Assembly (NCBI GenBank): GCA_023398375.1
Contig: JAEWSH010000071.1
Location: forward strand, 1-29,034
DNA length: 29,034 bases
Direction: 5' to 3'
DNA from: Bacillota bacterium
Lineage (GTDB): Bacteria; Bacillota; Clostridia; Lachnospirales; Lachnospiraceae
The notes below the pieces were generated by a model. The model was given only the letters and a program-made list of their open reading frames with translations. It searched no databases and was not told the origin of the DNA. The position numbers and the translations under genes are program-made. Positions 15,945-25,833 of this stretch are shown piece by piece (within the stretch, counting starts at the first letter, position 1; every line of letters begins with the position of its first letter).

Positions 15945-17403
15945 ATGTCACCCCTTCCACATGTTCGCCGATGAAGAAGCGTGCCATGTCTCCCATCTTG
16001 TACCATTTCGGTTTGCCCGGCATGTCGTCGTAAATAGCTTCTCCGTTGATTCTGAGATTCTCGAAGCGGATGTTCTTCACTTTCCGTTCTTCGTTGTAGC
16101 CGGCAATGATGGACAGTTCGGCGTTCTCTCCGTTGTAGGTGATGTCCTTGAAGAGCACGTTCTCAATCCCTCTGCCCGGAGCCGCACAATATTTCTTGTT
16201 AAAGAAGATGCGTAGGTTGACAAGTTGGCCTTGACGGAAATCTTCTATGCGGATATTCTCGAAACGCACGTTGCGGACCAAGTTGTTGTCTCCTACGTTG
16301 ATGGCCATACAGCCTTGATAGTCTATCTGCTTTTCTTTATGGTCGAGGATGTCGATATTGATATAGTTCAGGTTCTCCATTACTTCTTGACCTTCGGCAT
16401 CGCCGTGCAGTCCGATGAAGATGGGATGGGCCACGTCCGCCCAGAGGGTGGAATTCTGCATGGTGATGTTCTTGCATCCGCCTTTGAAGCCCATACAGGT
16501 GGCATAAACAGTGGTACAGTCGTCCGAGTTTCTGCAAAATACGCCATCGAACAGTACATTGTTGCTGGCAAACACGTTCATCCCGTCGCCCCATCCATAG
16601 GAGCTGATGGCCTTTACGTTGCGTATCGTCACGCTGTCTGAGCCACCGGTGGGGCATTGGGTGGTAATCAAGCCTTCTACCCGGATGTTTTTGGAGTTGA
16701 TGATGCTGACTCCTGCTCCACGTCCTTCGGGATGTACTTCTCCCCGGCCGAAGATAGTTACATTTTCAGCATTCTTTGCTCGTATGCACCCTCTGACGAT
16801 GGCTCCTCCGGAAATGTATACGGTTTTGCCTGAAGGTACATCCAGCGTGTCGCCCGGTAATTGGTGTATGCCCGGACCGAAATAAATCAAGTTGCGGTTC
16901 TTTTTTAATTTCTTCGGGTTCATACCCGGTTTCAGAGGATTGTTCCGGTCTATCGGATTGGCGAAGAGGTGCAGGTTGTGGAAGATGTCGCCGTTCACTT
17001 CTATCGACAAGTTGTGGGGAGAGTTCAGCTTGAAAGTAAGCGTGTTGCGGCTGACCTGCGGAGTGATGCCGTAGGAAAGAGGACGTATGCGGGCTGTTTC
17101 TATCTCTTCCTTATGGGCGGTGACCGACACTTCCACTTCACCATCGAAGTCGAAATAGCTCATGGAGGCCAGCTTTACATGGTGCCGGGCCTCTTTTACT
17201 TCGTCCACTTTGACGGGATAGGTGGCTATCGTTTGCCACTTTCCACCCGGTTGGCGCACCTTGACGGTGAAGTCGTCCTTCAATTCCGCTTCCTGAGGAG
17301 CGGGATAGGTGATTAACTGGTTTTGCGCGCCGATAGTCTGAGCGAATCCGAGCAATAAGCCGGAGATAAGGATTAGTTTTCTTAGTTTCATTGGTAATAG
17401 CAT
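15934..17403 (-). CDS. GH28-like beta-helix glycoside hydrolase, second paralogue, right-arm copy
   Basis: Identical to 11632-13101: secreted, 489 residues, with Ig-like N-domain and beta-helix. The candidate catalytic residues are Asp273, Asp294-Asp295 and His333. The preferred start is Met5 at 17391. It is transcribed towards the palindrome axis and is divergent from the operon that starts at 17521. Confidence 0.82.
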   Translation of the reverse strand: MLLPMKLRKLILISGLLLGFAQTIGAQNQLITYPAPQEAELKDDFTVKVRQPGGKWQTIATYPVKVDEVKEARHHVKLASMSYFDFDGEVEVSVTAHKEEIETARIRPLSYGITPQVSRNTLTFKLNSPHNLSIEVNGDIFHNLHLFANPIDRNNPLKPGMNPKKLKKNRNLIYFGPGIHQLPGDTLDVPSGKTVYISGGAIVRGCIRAKNAENVTIFGRGEVHPEGRGAGVSIINSKNIRVEGLITTQCPTGGSDSVTIRNVKAISSYGWGDGMNVFASNNVLFDGVFCRNSDDCTTVYATCMGFKGGCKNITMQNSTLWADVAHPIFIGLHGDAEGQEVMENLNYINIDILDHKEKQIDYQGCMAINVGDNNLVRNVRFENIRIEDFRQGQLVNLRIFFNKKYCAAPGRGIENVLFKDITYNGENAELSIIAGYNEERKVKNIRFENLRINGEAIYDDMPGKPKWYKMGDMARFFIGEHVEGVTFTK

Positions 17404-17520
17404 TATTGTTGTTTTAAGTAGAAATACGTTTTCTACGGGATGTTCACTTAGTAGGGCTAATGAAATTTGTGCAAATTAAGTGCTTTTCGGCTTTCAATCG
17501 TATATTTTGTGTAGAAAACG
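17404..17520. promoter_or_regulatory. Divergent control region, right-arm copy
   Basis: Mirror of 11515-11631. The dyad GTAGAAA-N5-TTTCTAC is at 17418-17436. The matching half-site GTAGAAAACG is at 17511-17520, immediately before the ATG at 17521. The near -7 box TATATTTTG is at 17501-17509. Confidence 0.5.
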
Positions 17521-18924
17521 ATGGAACTTATGAAACAGATTTGCAAATTAGTAGTGATGTTATTGTTGGCCTTTACCGCAGGAGTACAGGCACAGTTAGT
17601 GACATATCCTGAAAGTTTAAATCCGGGCATGCCCCATAATGACGACTACACGGTACGTGTACGCATCCCCGGCGGTGAGTGGAAAGACTTGTTTGAATAC
17701 AACGTACAGGTAGATATGGACAACGTGCAGAATGCTTCCATGGTACAATTTGATATGGGAAGTGCTGTAGAGGTAATGGTGAAGAAGAACAATGGCAGCG
17801 TGCGCGAAGTGACCATACGCCCTTTGAGTAAAGGTATTGAATACAAGCAGATACAAAACGCCATTCTTTTCACTTTGGAAAAGCCACAGTATCTCTCTAT
17901 TGAATTTGATGGCGACCGGTTGCACAATCTGCATCTCTTTGCCAATCCTTTGGAAACAGAAAAATATGATAAAGAGACAAAAGGCATCATGTACTTCGGT
18001 CCGGGAGTCCACCGTCCTAAAGACTTACCTAATAATCAAATCCGTATTCCCGGTAATACCACCGTGTATCTGGCACCGGGAGCGGTAGTCAAAGCGAAAC
18101 TTCTGGTAGACAAAGCGGAAAATGTCCGGATTATCGGACGAGGCATCTTGGACCATCCGATACGGGGCATTGAAGTGACTGACTCAAAGAATGTGCTGAT
18201 AGATGGAATTACCGTAGTGAACCCTGATCATTATACCGTATTCGGAGGCGGTTCAACGGGAATCACCATCAAAAACCTGAAATCATTCAGTTGCAAGGGT
18301 TGGAGTGACGGCATTGACATGATGTGCTGCCGCAGTGTGATGATTGACAATGTCTTCATGCGCAATTCGGACGACTGCATCGCTCTGTACAATCACCGCT
18401 GGAACTGGTGGGGAGGTTCGTCCGACATCACTGTGCAGAACTCCATTCTTTGGGCAGATGTGGCACATCCCATCAATGTAGGCGGCCATGGCGACCCCGA
18501 TTCACCTACGGGAGAAGTAATAGAAAATTTGACTTTCCGCCACATCGACATTCTGGAACATGACGAGGATGACCCGATTTATCAAGGTTGCATGACAGTG
18601 GATTGCGGTGACAAGAACCAGGTCCGTAATGTTCTTTTTGAAGATATCCGGGTAGAGAATATTCAGGAAGGACGGCTTTTCTATGTCAAAGTACGCTTCA
18701 ACGGGAAATATGATAAACAGCCGGGAAGCGGCATTGACGGCATTACTTTCAGGAACATTACGTACACAGGAGTAGGAGAGAATCCATCGTTGATGCAAGG
18801 ACTGGACAAAGAACGAACCGTGCAAAACGTGACGTTTGAAAATGTAGTAATCAATGGAGAACGGATGAAGGACCTGAAAGGAGTAGTAACCAATGAGTTT
18901 ATAAAAGGAATTAAAATAAAGTGA
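17521..18924 (+). CDS. GH28-like beta-helix glycoside hydrolase, right-arm copy
   Basis: Identical to 10111-11514. First gene of the rightward operon: signal peptide, Ig-like N-domain, beta-helix with Asp263, Asp284-Asp285 and His323. Met4 (17530) is the alternative start. The half-site touching the annotated ATG would fall within the leader if Met4 is used. Confidence 0.82.
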   Translation: MELMKQICKLVVMLLLAFTAGVQAQLVTYPESLNPGMPHNDDYTVRVRIPGGEWKDLFEYNVQVDMDNVQNASMVQFDMGSAVEVMVKKNNGSVREVTIRPLSKGIEYKQIQNAILFTLEKPQYLSIEFDGDRLHNLHLFANPLETEKYDKETKGIMYFGPGVHRPKDLPNNQIRIPGNTTVYLAPGAVVKAKLLVDKAENVRIIGRGILDHPIRGIEVTDSKNVLIDGITVVNPDHYTVFGGGSTGITIKNLKSFSCKGWSDGIDMMCCRSVMIDNVFMRNSDDCIALYNHRWNWWGGSSDITVQNSILWADVAHPINVGGHGDPDSPTGEVIENLTFRHIDILEHDEDDPIYQGCMTVDCGDKNQVRNVLFEDIRVENIQEGRLFYVKVRFNGKYDKQPGSGIDGITFRNITYTGVGENPSLMQGLDKERTVQNVTFENVVINGERMKDLKGVVTNEFIKGIKIK

Positions 18925-18930
18925 ACCATA

Positions 18931-19105
18931 AGAGCCAGTTTAAATTTTCTTCAAAAAGTATTTCTTCAGCTTCTTCCCAAGCTTCTTTCCGGTCTGTTTT
19001 CCTCTTTTTATTCGTCACATAGCCCGCTATGCTCCTCATAAAAACAGAAAAACATCCTCAGAAAGAACTCTCAAAATAATGCTGAATAAAATTTGAACAG
19101 GCTCT
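18931..19105. repeat. 175-bp hairpin element (MITE-like), right-arm copy
   Basis: Mirror of 9930-10104. It begins six bases after the GH28-like stop codon and ends 14 bp before the alpha/beta-hydrolase start, so it would be transcribed within the operon mRNA. The CATAGCCCGCTATG core is near 19019-19032. Confidence 0.7.
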
Positions 19106-19119
19106 AAAACCAAAGAACC

Positions 19120-20751
19120 ATGAATAGATATAGACTGCTTTTTTCAATAATCCTCTTGCTTTACTTCTCTCCCTGCCTGCGGGCAGGAGAGTGGCAATGG
19201 TCTGTGACTCTTGACGGATTCGTCTCCAACGAAACGAACCGGAATCCTACGGCTTTCTTGTGGATACCCGCCGACTGTATGCAGGTGAAAGCAATTCTTG
19301 TAGGACAACACAATATGAGCGAAGAAACTCTTTTTGACAATCCCCTTTTCCGCGAGAAGATGCAGAAGCTGGGAATCGGCTTTGTATGGATAACACCCGG
19401 CATCGACCAGCAATGGGATGTATCGAAAGGCACACAACGGATATTCGAGAAAATGATGGCCGACTTGGCAGACGTCAGCGGATATAGCGAACTGAAAAAT
19501 GTCCCTATCGTGCCCATAGGCCATTCGGCCATGGCTACTTATCCCTGGAACTTTGCCGCATGGAATGCGGAACGTACCTTGGCCGTCATCTCCCTGCACG
19601 GCGATGCTCCGCGTACGAACTTGACCGGCTACGGGCGTGAGAATCTGGAATGGGGACGTACCCGTAATATCAACGGGATACCCGGACTGATGATTGAAGG
19701 AGAATATGAATGGTGGGAAGCCCGGGTAAATCCGGCACTGGCTTTCCGCATGATGTATCCTGAAAGTTGCATTTCGTTTCTGTGTGATGCAGGACGGGGA
19801 CATTTTGATGTGGCAGATGAAACAGCCGCATACATCGCTCTGTTTCTGGAAAAGGCTGTCTGCCTGCGACTGACGGATGAAGTGACGAAAGACGGTAAAG
19901 TAAAACTGAATCCGATAAACCCGACCAAAGGCTGGCTGGCAGAACGCTGGCATCCCAATCAGAAGAAACGAGCCAAAGCTGCTTTCTACTCACAATATAA
20001 AGGCGATGTGCATGACGCTTTCTGGTATTTTGACCGTGAAATGGCAGAAGCGACTGAAGCACGGTATGTGCAAAGTCGCGGTAAGGAAGAACAGTATCTG
20101 GGATTTGAACAAAGCGGCAGTCTGCTGGCATACGACAAGAAACAGCATGTACGTGTACAGCCTCGCTTCAATCCGAAAGCCGATGGAATTACTTTCCATC
20201 TGAAAGCCGTATGTACGGATTCCCTGAGAACGAAACTGTCTGACGAACACGCAGATGCAACGCCGACAATCAGTCGCATCTGCGGACCGGTAGAAAAGGT
20301 AAATGACACGACATTTAAGGTATCTTTCTATCGGATGGGTATGGATAACCCACGCCGCACCGGTGATATATGCCTGCTGGCAAGCCAGACAGGAGACCGG
20401 AGGTATAAAAGTGCCGTTCAGGAAGTCAGTATCCGCATCCCCTACCGGAATACGGCAGGAGAAAGGCAGCATATACTGTTTCCGGGACTGCCCGATGTGG
20501 AAACAGGAAGCGGGTCTCTATCTTTAAAAGCCACAAGTGATTGCGGACTGCCGGTCTCTTACTACATCAAAGAAGGTCCGGCCGAGATAGAAGGAGACCA
20601 AATTGTATTCACTCCTATTCCTCCTCGCAGCAAATTTCCGGTAAAAGTGACGGTAGTTGCCTGGCAATACGGCGTTGCAGGTAAGGTGCAGACGGCCGAG
20701 CCGGTGGAACGTAGTTTTTATATAAAGAAAGAATTAATAAAAAGGTTATGA
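19120..20751 (+). CDS. Secreted alpha/beta-hydrolase, predicted carbohydrate esterase, right-arm copy
   Basis: Identical to 8284-9915: signal peptide, Ser136 in GHSAMA, His228 in GRGHFD, candidate acid Glu193/Glu195, and a long beta-rich C-terminal half without a recognised family. Its TGA overlaps the next ATG (20748-20751). Confidence 0.75.
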   Translation: MNRYRLLFSIILLLYFSPCLRAGEWQWSVTLDGFVSNETNRNPTAFLWIPADCMQVKAILVGQHNMSEETLFDNPLFREKMQKLGIGFVWITPGIDQQWDVSKGTQRIFEKMMADLADVSGYSELKNVPIVPIGHSAMATYPWNFAAWNAERTLAVISLHGDAPRTNLTGYGRENLEWGRTRNINGIPGLMIEGEYEWWEARVNPALAFRMMYPESCISFLCDAGRGHFDVADETAAYIALFLEKAVCLRLTDEVTKDGKVKLNPINPTKGWLAERWHPNQKKRAKAAFYSQYKGDVHDAFWYFDREMAEATEARYVQSRGKEEQYLGFEQSGSLLAYDKKQHVRVQPRFNPKADGITFHLKAVCTDSLRTKLSDEHADATPTISRICGPVEKVNDTTFKVSFYRMGMDNPRRTGDICLLASQTGDRRYKSAVQEVSIRIPYRNTAGERQHILFPGLPDVETGSGSLSLKATSDCGLPVSYYIKEGPAEIEGDQIVFTPIPPRSKFPVKVTVVAWQYGVAGKVQTAEPVERSFYIKKELIKRL

Positions 20752-22673
20752 GAAATAAGAGTTTAATCCTAATGACAATTTGTGCGGCTCTATCAACCGG
20801 TCTTTCCGCCCAATCCGTTTATCCCGGACAGCATGCCGGAAAAATGAAAAAAGTGACGACCGCACCGATGCAGGTAGAAAGTTTCGACTTAAAGGACGTG
20901 CGTTTATTGCCAAGCCGCTTTCGCGACAATATGATGCGTGATTCCGCTTGGATGACTTCCATAGCAACCAATCGTTTGCTGCACGGTTTCCGCAACAATG
21001 CCGGAGTATTTGCCGGGCGTGAAGGCGGATATATGACCGTAAAGAAACTGGGTGGTTGGGAATCGCTGGACTGTGAACTGCGCGGACACACAACAGGGCA
21101 TTTACTATCAGCCTATGCGCTCATGTACGCATCTACCGGAAGTGAAATATTCAAGTTGAAGGGCGACAGCCTTGTTACAGGTCTGGCAGAGGTACAGGCG
21201 GCTTTGGGAAACGGATATCTCAGTGCATATCCGGAAGAATTGATTAATCGGAACATACGTGGGACAAGTGTATGGGCACCCTGGTATACACTGCACAAAC
21301 TCTTCTCCGGATTGATTGACCAATACCTCTATGCAGATAACAAACCGGCATTGGAAGTTGTGACCCGCATGGGCGACTGGGCTTATAATAAACTTAAACC
21401 ACTGGATGAAGCCACCCGGAAAAGGATGATACGGAATGAGTTCGGCGGTGTGAACGAATCTTTTTATAATCTTTATGCCATCACCGGCGACGAGCGTTAT
21501 CAATGGCTTGCCGAATTCTTCTATCACAATGATGTGATAGATCCGCTGAAAGAACAACGCGATGATTTAGGTACCAAGCACACGAATACCTTTATTCCAA
21601 AAGTTCTTGCCGAAGCACGCAACTACGAGCTGACGCAGGATAACGACAGTCGGAAACTGACAGATTTCTTTTGGCATACCATGATAGACCACCATACCTT
21701 TGCACCGGGATGCAGTAGTGATAAAGAGCATTATTTCGATCCACAACAATTATCCAAACATCTGACCGGATATACCGGTGAGACTTGTTGTACGTACAAT
21801 ATGCTGAAACTAAGCCGTCACCTGTTCTGCTGGACGGGAGATGCCAAAGTTGCCGATTACTACGAACGTGCACTCTATAATCATATTCTTGGACAACAAG
21901 ATCCTGAAACGGGAATGGTATCCTATTTCTTGCCCTTACTCTCCGGCTCTCACAAAGTTTATAGTACCCGGGAGAATTCCTTTTGGTGTTGTGTAGGCAG
22001 TGGTTTTGAAAGTCATGCCAAATACGGAGAAGCTATCTATTGTCACAATGAAAAAGGAATTTACGTGAATCTCTTTATTCCGTCAGAAGTAAACTGGAAA
22101 GCAAAAGGAATAACTCTGCGTCAGGAAACAGGTTTCCCAGCAGAAGAAAACACTACATTGACCATCCAAACAGACAAACCTGTCACCACTACGATTTATC
22201 TGCGCTATCCCTCATGGAGTGAAGGCGTGAAAGTAAACGTCAACGGGAAAAAAGTATCGGTAAAGCAGAAACCGGGATCATACATTGCTGTAACCCGCCA
22301 GTGGAAAGACGGTGATCGCATTGAAGCCAATTATCCGATGAGCCTGCAGCTGGAAACCACTTCTGATAATCCTCAAAAGGGAGCTCTGCTATACGGACCG
22401 CTGGTATTGGCCGGCGAATTGGGAACAGAAGGTATGCAAACTCCGGCACCATTCTCTGATCCGGCATTATACAATGATTATTATACTTACGATTATCATA
22501 TCCCGGCAGGATTGAATACGACATTGCAAGTAGACTTAAAACATCCGGAACGCAACCTGCAACGTACAGGTAAAGGACTGGAATTCAAAAATGCGGAAGG
22601 TACTATATTGAAACCTCTGTACGATGTGCACCATCAACGTTATGTTATATATTGGGATTTAAAAACAAAGTAG
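20748..22673 (+). CDS. GH127-type beta-L-arabinofuranosidase (DUF1680), right-arm copy
   Basis: Identical to 6362-8287: 641 residues with Zn-thiolate ligands Glu345, Cys347, Cys414 and Cys415, and a signal peptide. It is coupled upstream by the ATGA overlap and downstream by a TAG immediately followed by ATG. Confidence 0.88.
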   Translation: MRNKSLILMTICAALSTGLSAQSVYPGQHAGKMKKVTTAPMQVESFDLKDVRLLPSRFRDNMMRDSAWMTSIATNRLLHGFRNNAGVFAGREGGYMTVKKLGGWESLDCELRGHTTGHLLSAYALMYASTGSEIFKLKGDSLVTGLAEVQAALGNGYLSAYPEELINRNIRGTSVWAPWYTLHKLFSGLIDQYLYADNKPALEVVTRMGDWAYNKLKPLDEATRKRMIRNEFGGVNESFYNLYAITGDERYQWLAEFFYHNDVIDPLKEQRDDLGTKHTNTFIPKVLAEARNYELTQDNDSRKLTDFFWHTMIDHHTFAPGCSSDKEHYFDPQQLSKHLTGYTGETCCTYNMLKLSRHLFCWTGDAKVADYYERALYNHILGQQDPETGMVSYFLPLLSGSHKVYSTRENSFWCCVGSGFESHAKYGEAIYCHNEKGIYVNLFIPSEVNWKAKGITLRQETGFPAEENTTLTIQTDKPVTTTIYLRYPSWSEGVKVNVNGKKVSVKQKPGSYIAVTRQWKDGDRIEANYPMSLQLETTSDNPQKGALLYGPLVLAGELGTEGMQTPAPFSDPALYNDYYTYDYHIPAGLNTTLQVDLKHPERNLQRTGKGLEFKNAEGTILKPLYDVHHQRYVIYWDLKTK

Positions 22674-23765
22674 ATGAAAAAGAATCTTCTTACAGTTTCT
22701 CTTTGGGGAATTTATCTTTTATTCCTGTCATGCCGCCCTGCCAGTAATAGGCAGGCGGTTTATAATTTTGCACCACTCGATTCCATTATTACCGGTTGGA
22801 TAGACAAAGAGTATTATCCCGGTGCAGCCATTTGCGTAGTTAGAGATGACAGCATTATCTTTTGGAAAAACTATAAAGAATTCACTCCCGATACCAAAGT
22901 CTATGTAGCCTCTGCCGGAAAATGGGTGGCAGCTGCAGTCATCGGAGCGGTAGTAGACCGTACCGATTTGGATTGGAATGATAATGTAAAGAAATGGATT
23001 CCTGAATTTAAAAACGACGTAAAAGGAATGATTACTTTACGTCAGTTGCTTTCGCACACATCAGGCGTTCGCCCTTACCTGCCGGAACCACGCGTAGACA
23101 ATTACAATCAGCTGGATTCGGCAGTCATGGAGATTCTTCCACTTGACACGGTTTTCACTCCCGGCACTCGTTTTGAATATGGCGGACTTGCCATGCAGAT
23201 AGCCGGCCGGATGGCAGAAAAAGCGATGAATAAAGAATTTGAGGAATTATTCCAGAAATTAATTGCCCGACCTTTAGGAATGAAAAGCTCTCACTTCACG
23301 CCCGTGAATACGGATGGCGGACACGCTCCCATGCTGGGTGGAGGTCTCTGTACCACTTTGCACGACTACATGCGTTTTCTTGATATGATCTACCACAATG
23401 GCGTATTTGAAGAAAAGCAAATACTGAAACCCGAAACCATACATGAAATGCAGGCAGACCAGGTGGGAAATGCGGAAGTTCACCCGGGTGAATACGTAGA
23501 ACGTGCACTGAAAAAATATCATACCGGTATATACGGTTTGGGAGAATGGAGGGAACTCATTGATGAAGCAACAGGAGAAGCCTATCAGATCAGTTCACCG
23601 GGTTGGGCCGGCGCCTATCCATGGATCAATAAACAGGGCCGGGTATATGGATTCTTCATAGCCCATGTACAGGGAAGTTCACAAAAGGAAGATGGTTTCT
23701 CGTCATTTTATGGAAGTCCCGTCATTTCACAAACTGTCTCGAACATTATTTCCCTAAAAAGATAG
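22674..23765 (+). CDS. Beta-lactamase-fold serine hydrolase lipoprotein, right-arm copy
   Basis: Identical to 5270-6361: lipobox Cys20, Ser80-x-x-Lys83, Tyr169 in YGG, HTSG at 128-131 and no KTG box. Probably an esterase accessory to the glycan enzymes. Confidence 0.82.
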   Translation: MKKNLLTVSLWGIYLLFLSCRPASNRQAVYNFAPLDSIITGWIDKEYYPGAAICVVRDDSIIFWKNYKEFTPDTKVYVASAGKWVAAAVIGAVVDRTDLDWNDNVKKWIPEFKNDVKGMITLRQLLSHTSGVRPYLPEPRVDNYNQLDSAVMEILPLDTVFTPGTRFEYGGLAMQIAGRMAEKAMNKEFEELFQKLIARPLGMKSSHFTPVNTDGGHAPMLGGGLCTTLHDYMRFLDMIYHNGVFEEKQILKPETIHEMQADQVGNAEVHPGEYVERALKKYHTGIYGLGEWRELIDEATGEAYQISSPGWAGAYPWINKQGRVYGFFIAHVQGSSQKEDGFSSFYGSPVISQTVSNIISLKR

Positions 23766-23793
23766 AATACATTGAGTATCCCCATATCTTAAA

Positions 23794-23822
23794 TCGTATT
23801 TATATAAAAACAATAAATACGA
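23794..23822 (+). promoter_or_regulatory. Hairpin upstream of the GH97 start, right-arm copy
   Basis: Perfect 10-bp stem 23794-23803 / 23813-23822 with a 9-nt loop, four bases before the ATG at 23827. It includes the start of the GAGG ribosome-binding-like bases (23821-23824). Mirror of 5213-5241. Confidence 0.5.
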
Positions 23823-23826
23823 GGAT

Positions 23827-25770
23827 ATGAAGACTATCGGCTCAACAATTATTATGTTAGCTCTCGCTTCTTCCCTTTTTGCGGACAATGGCAAGGAACT
23901 GAAGCTGGCATCTCCTGACGGAACACATGAAATAGTATTTTACCAAAAGCAGGTTTCACCTGCGGTAAACGAACTTTGTTATCGGGTAGATTACAAATCA
24001 CAACCCGTAGTCAATGAGTCGCGTGCCGGGTTGGAACTGGACAACCGGATATGGGAAATGGCTTTGGGAGTTCGAAATCTGAAACAGCCTGCCTGCTGGA
24101 TGGACAATCTGGAAGTGGACTCCGTGACTTACCAGCTCGAAACAAACCTCACCTGGCAGCCGCTTTACGGTGAGCGTAGCAGTGTACGCGATCATTACCG
24201 GGCCGGCACCCTTTGTCTCTCCAAGAAAGACAACTCCGGTTATCGGCTCAATATAGAGGTACGTGCCTATAATGAAGGAGTGGCTTTCCGCTATTTCTTC
24301 CCGGAACATCCGAAGGCTATCTTTCATAAAGTAGTAGGTGATCTCACAGAATACGCCTTACCGGCAGGCACAAAAGCATGGACTGAACAATGGGCACAGG
24401 CTTTCTTCGAACGCCTGAATATCGATGATATCAAACATCCGGTGGAACGTACCCTTACGTTTGAACTCCCGAATGGCAAATGGGCCGCACTGGCAGATGC
24501 GGATGTAGACGACTGGTGCCTGACCAAATACCTCGTCTCCACCGATAAGAAGAACACGTTGACTTCTGTAATGTATAGCCCCGTAGATGTGGTGACCTAT
24601 TATGCCACTCCTTGGAAGATAGTCATGGCAGCCGACAAACCGGGTGAATTGCTGGAACACAATGATATCATCCAGAATCTGAATCCGCCGTGCGAAATTG
24701 CCGATGCTGCCGCATGGGTGAAACCGGGCAAGATTATGCGCGAAACGACTATCACCACCGAAGGGGCTATTGCTACCATCGACTTCTGTGCAGCACATCA
24801 TATTCCGTATATGCTTTTCGACTGGCAATGGTATATGCCCTGTACTTCACATGACGGGGATGCTACAAAAGTGGTTGACAAACTGGATATGCCCCGCGTA
24901 GTAGCATACGGTAAGGAGAAAGGAGTTGGCATCTGGGTGTACGTCAACCAGCATGCACTCATGAAACAAATGCGTGAACTCTTCCCATTGCTACGCCAAT
25001 GGGGAATTGTCGGAGTGAAATCCGGTTTCGTACAATACGCCAGCCATCGCTGGGCTACCTGGTTGCACGACATGGTCCGCTTGGCAGCAGAGAACCATCT
25101 GCTGATGAATATCCATGATGAGTATCGCCCTTCAGGCTTCAGTCGTACTTATCCGAATTTATTGACTCAGGAAGGTATTTGCGGAAACGAAGAGTTTCCC
25201 GATGCAACTCATAATGTCACGCTTCCCTTCACTCGCATGATAAACGGTGCAGCCGACTATACGATCTGTTATTTCGACAAACGGCTGAAAACGACTCATG
25301 CCCACCAACTGGCAGCATCGCTCGTGTTCTACAGTCCGCTGCAAACTATCTTCTGGTATGACAAACCGTCGTTCTATCACGGAGAACCGGAAATGGAATG
25401 GTTTGAGAACTTGCAAACTGTATTCGACGATACGAAAGTATTGGATGGCGCTCCCGGCAAAAACATAACGATGGCCCGTCGTAAAGGGCAGGAATGGTTC
25501 TTGGGGGCGATGACCAATAATGAAGGTTCCGAAGAAGAAATTCCTTTGGATTTCTTGGATAAGAATAAAGTCTATCTTGCTTCTGTCTATACCGATGGCG
25601 GCGAAAAGGTGAAGACACGCACGCAGGTGGAATGCAGTTATTTATTGGTGGATGCTTCCATGACGATGAAGTTTGACCTGAAGCCCAGTGGCGGTGCTGC
25701 GGTTCGTTTTGTACCGGTGGAGGCGAAAGAGGCGAAGGGATTTAAAAAATATAAAGGAAAAATATTATAA
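23827..25770 (+). CDS. GH97 glycoside hydrolase, right-arm copy
   Basis: Identical to 3265-5208: 647 residues, signal peptide, SusB-like VKSGFV strand without the retaining-type aspartate, HDEYRPSG and GNEE motifs. Predicted exo-acting on alpha-linked hexose. Confidence 0.85.
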   Translation: MKTIGSTIIMLALASSLFADNGKELKLASPDGTHEIVFYQKQVSPAVNELCYRVDYKSQPVVNESRAGLELDNRIWEMALGVRNLKQPACWMDNLEVDSVTYQLETNLTWQPLYGERSSVRDHYRAGTLCLSKKDNSGYRLNIEVRAYNEGVAFRYFFPEHPKAIFHKVVGDLTEYALPAGTKAWTEQWAQAFFERLNIDDIKHPVERTLTFELPNGKWAALADADVDDWCLTKYLVSTDKKNTLTSVMYSPVDVVTYYATPWKIVMAADKPGELLEHNDIIQNLNPPCEIADAAAWVKPGKIMRETTITTEGAIATIDFCAAHHIPYMLFDWQWYMPCTSHDGDATKVVDKLDMPRVVAYGKEKGVGIWVYVNQHALMKQMRELFPLLRQWGIVGVKSGFVQYASHRWATWLHDMVRLAAENHLLMNIHDEYRPSGFSRTYPNLLTQEGICGNEEFPDATHNVTLPFTRMINGAADYTICYFDKRLKTTHAHQLAASLVFYSPLQTIFWYDKPSFYHGEPEMEWFENLQTVFDDTKVLDGAPGKNITMARRKGQEWFLGAMTNNEGSEEEIPLDFLDKNKVYLASVYTDGGEKVKTRTQVECSYLLVDASMTMKFDLKPSGGAAVRFVPVEAKEAKGFKKYKGKIL

Positions 25771-25833
25771 AGGTTTGGGTGTAATTCTCCCTTTGAACGT
25801 ATAGATGATAGATTATTCAAAGAAGGTGTTGTT

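Noticed and set aside
17501..17509. TATATTTTG as a -7 box for the leading GH28-like gene
   Set aside because: It does not match TAnnTTTG exactly, has no TTTG at a suitable distance, and would leave almost no leader. It is kept only as a remark in the control-region entry.
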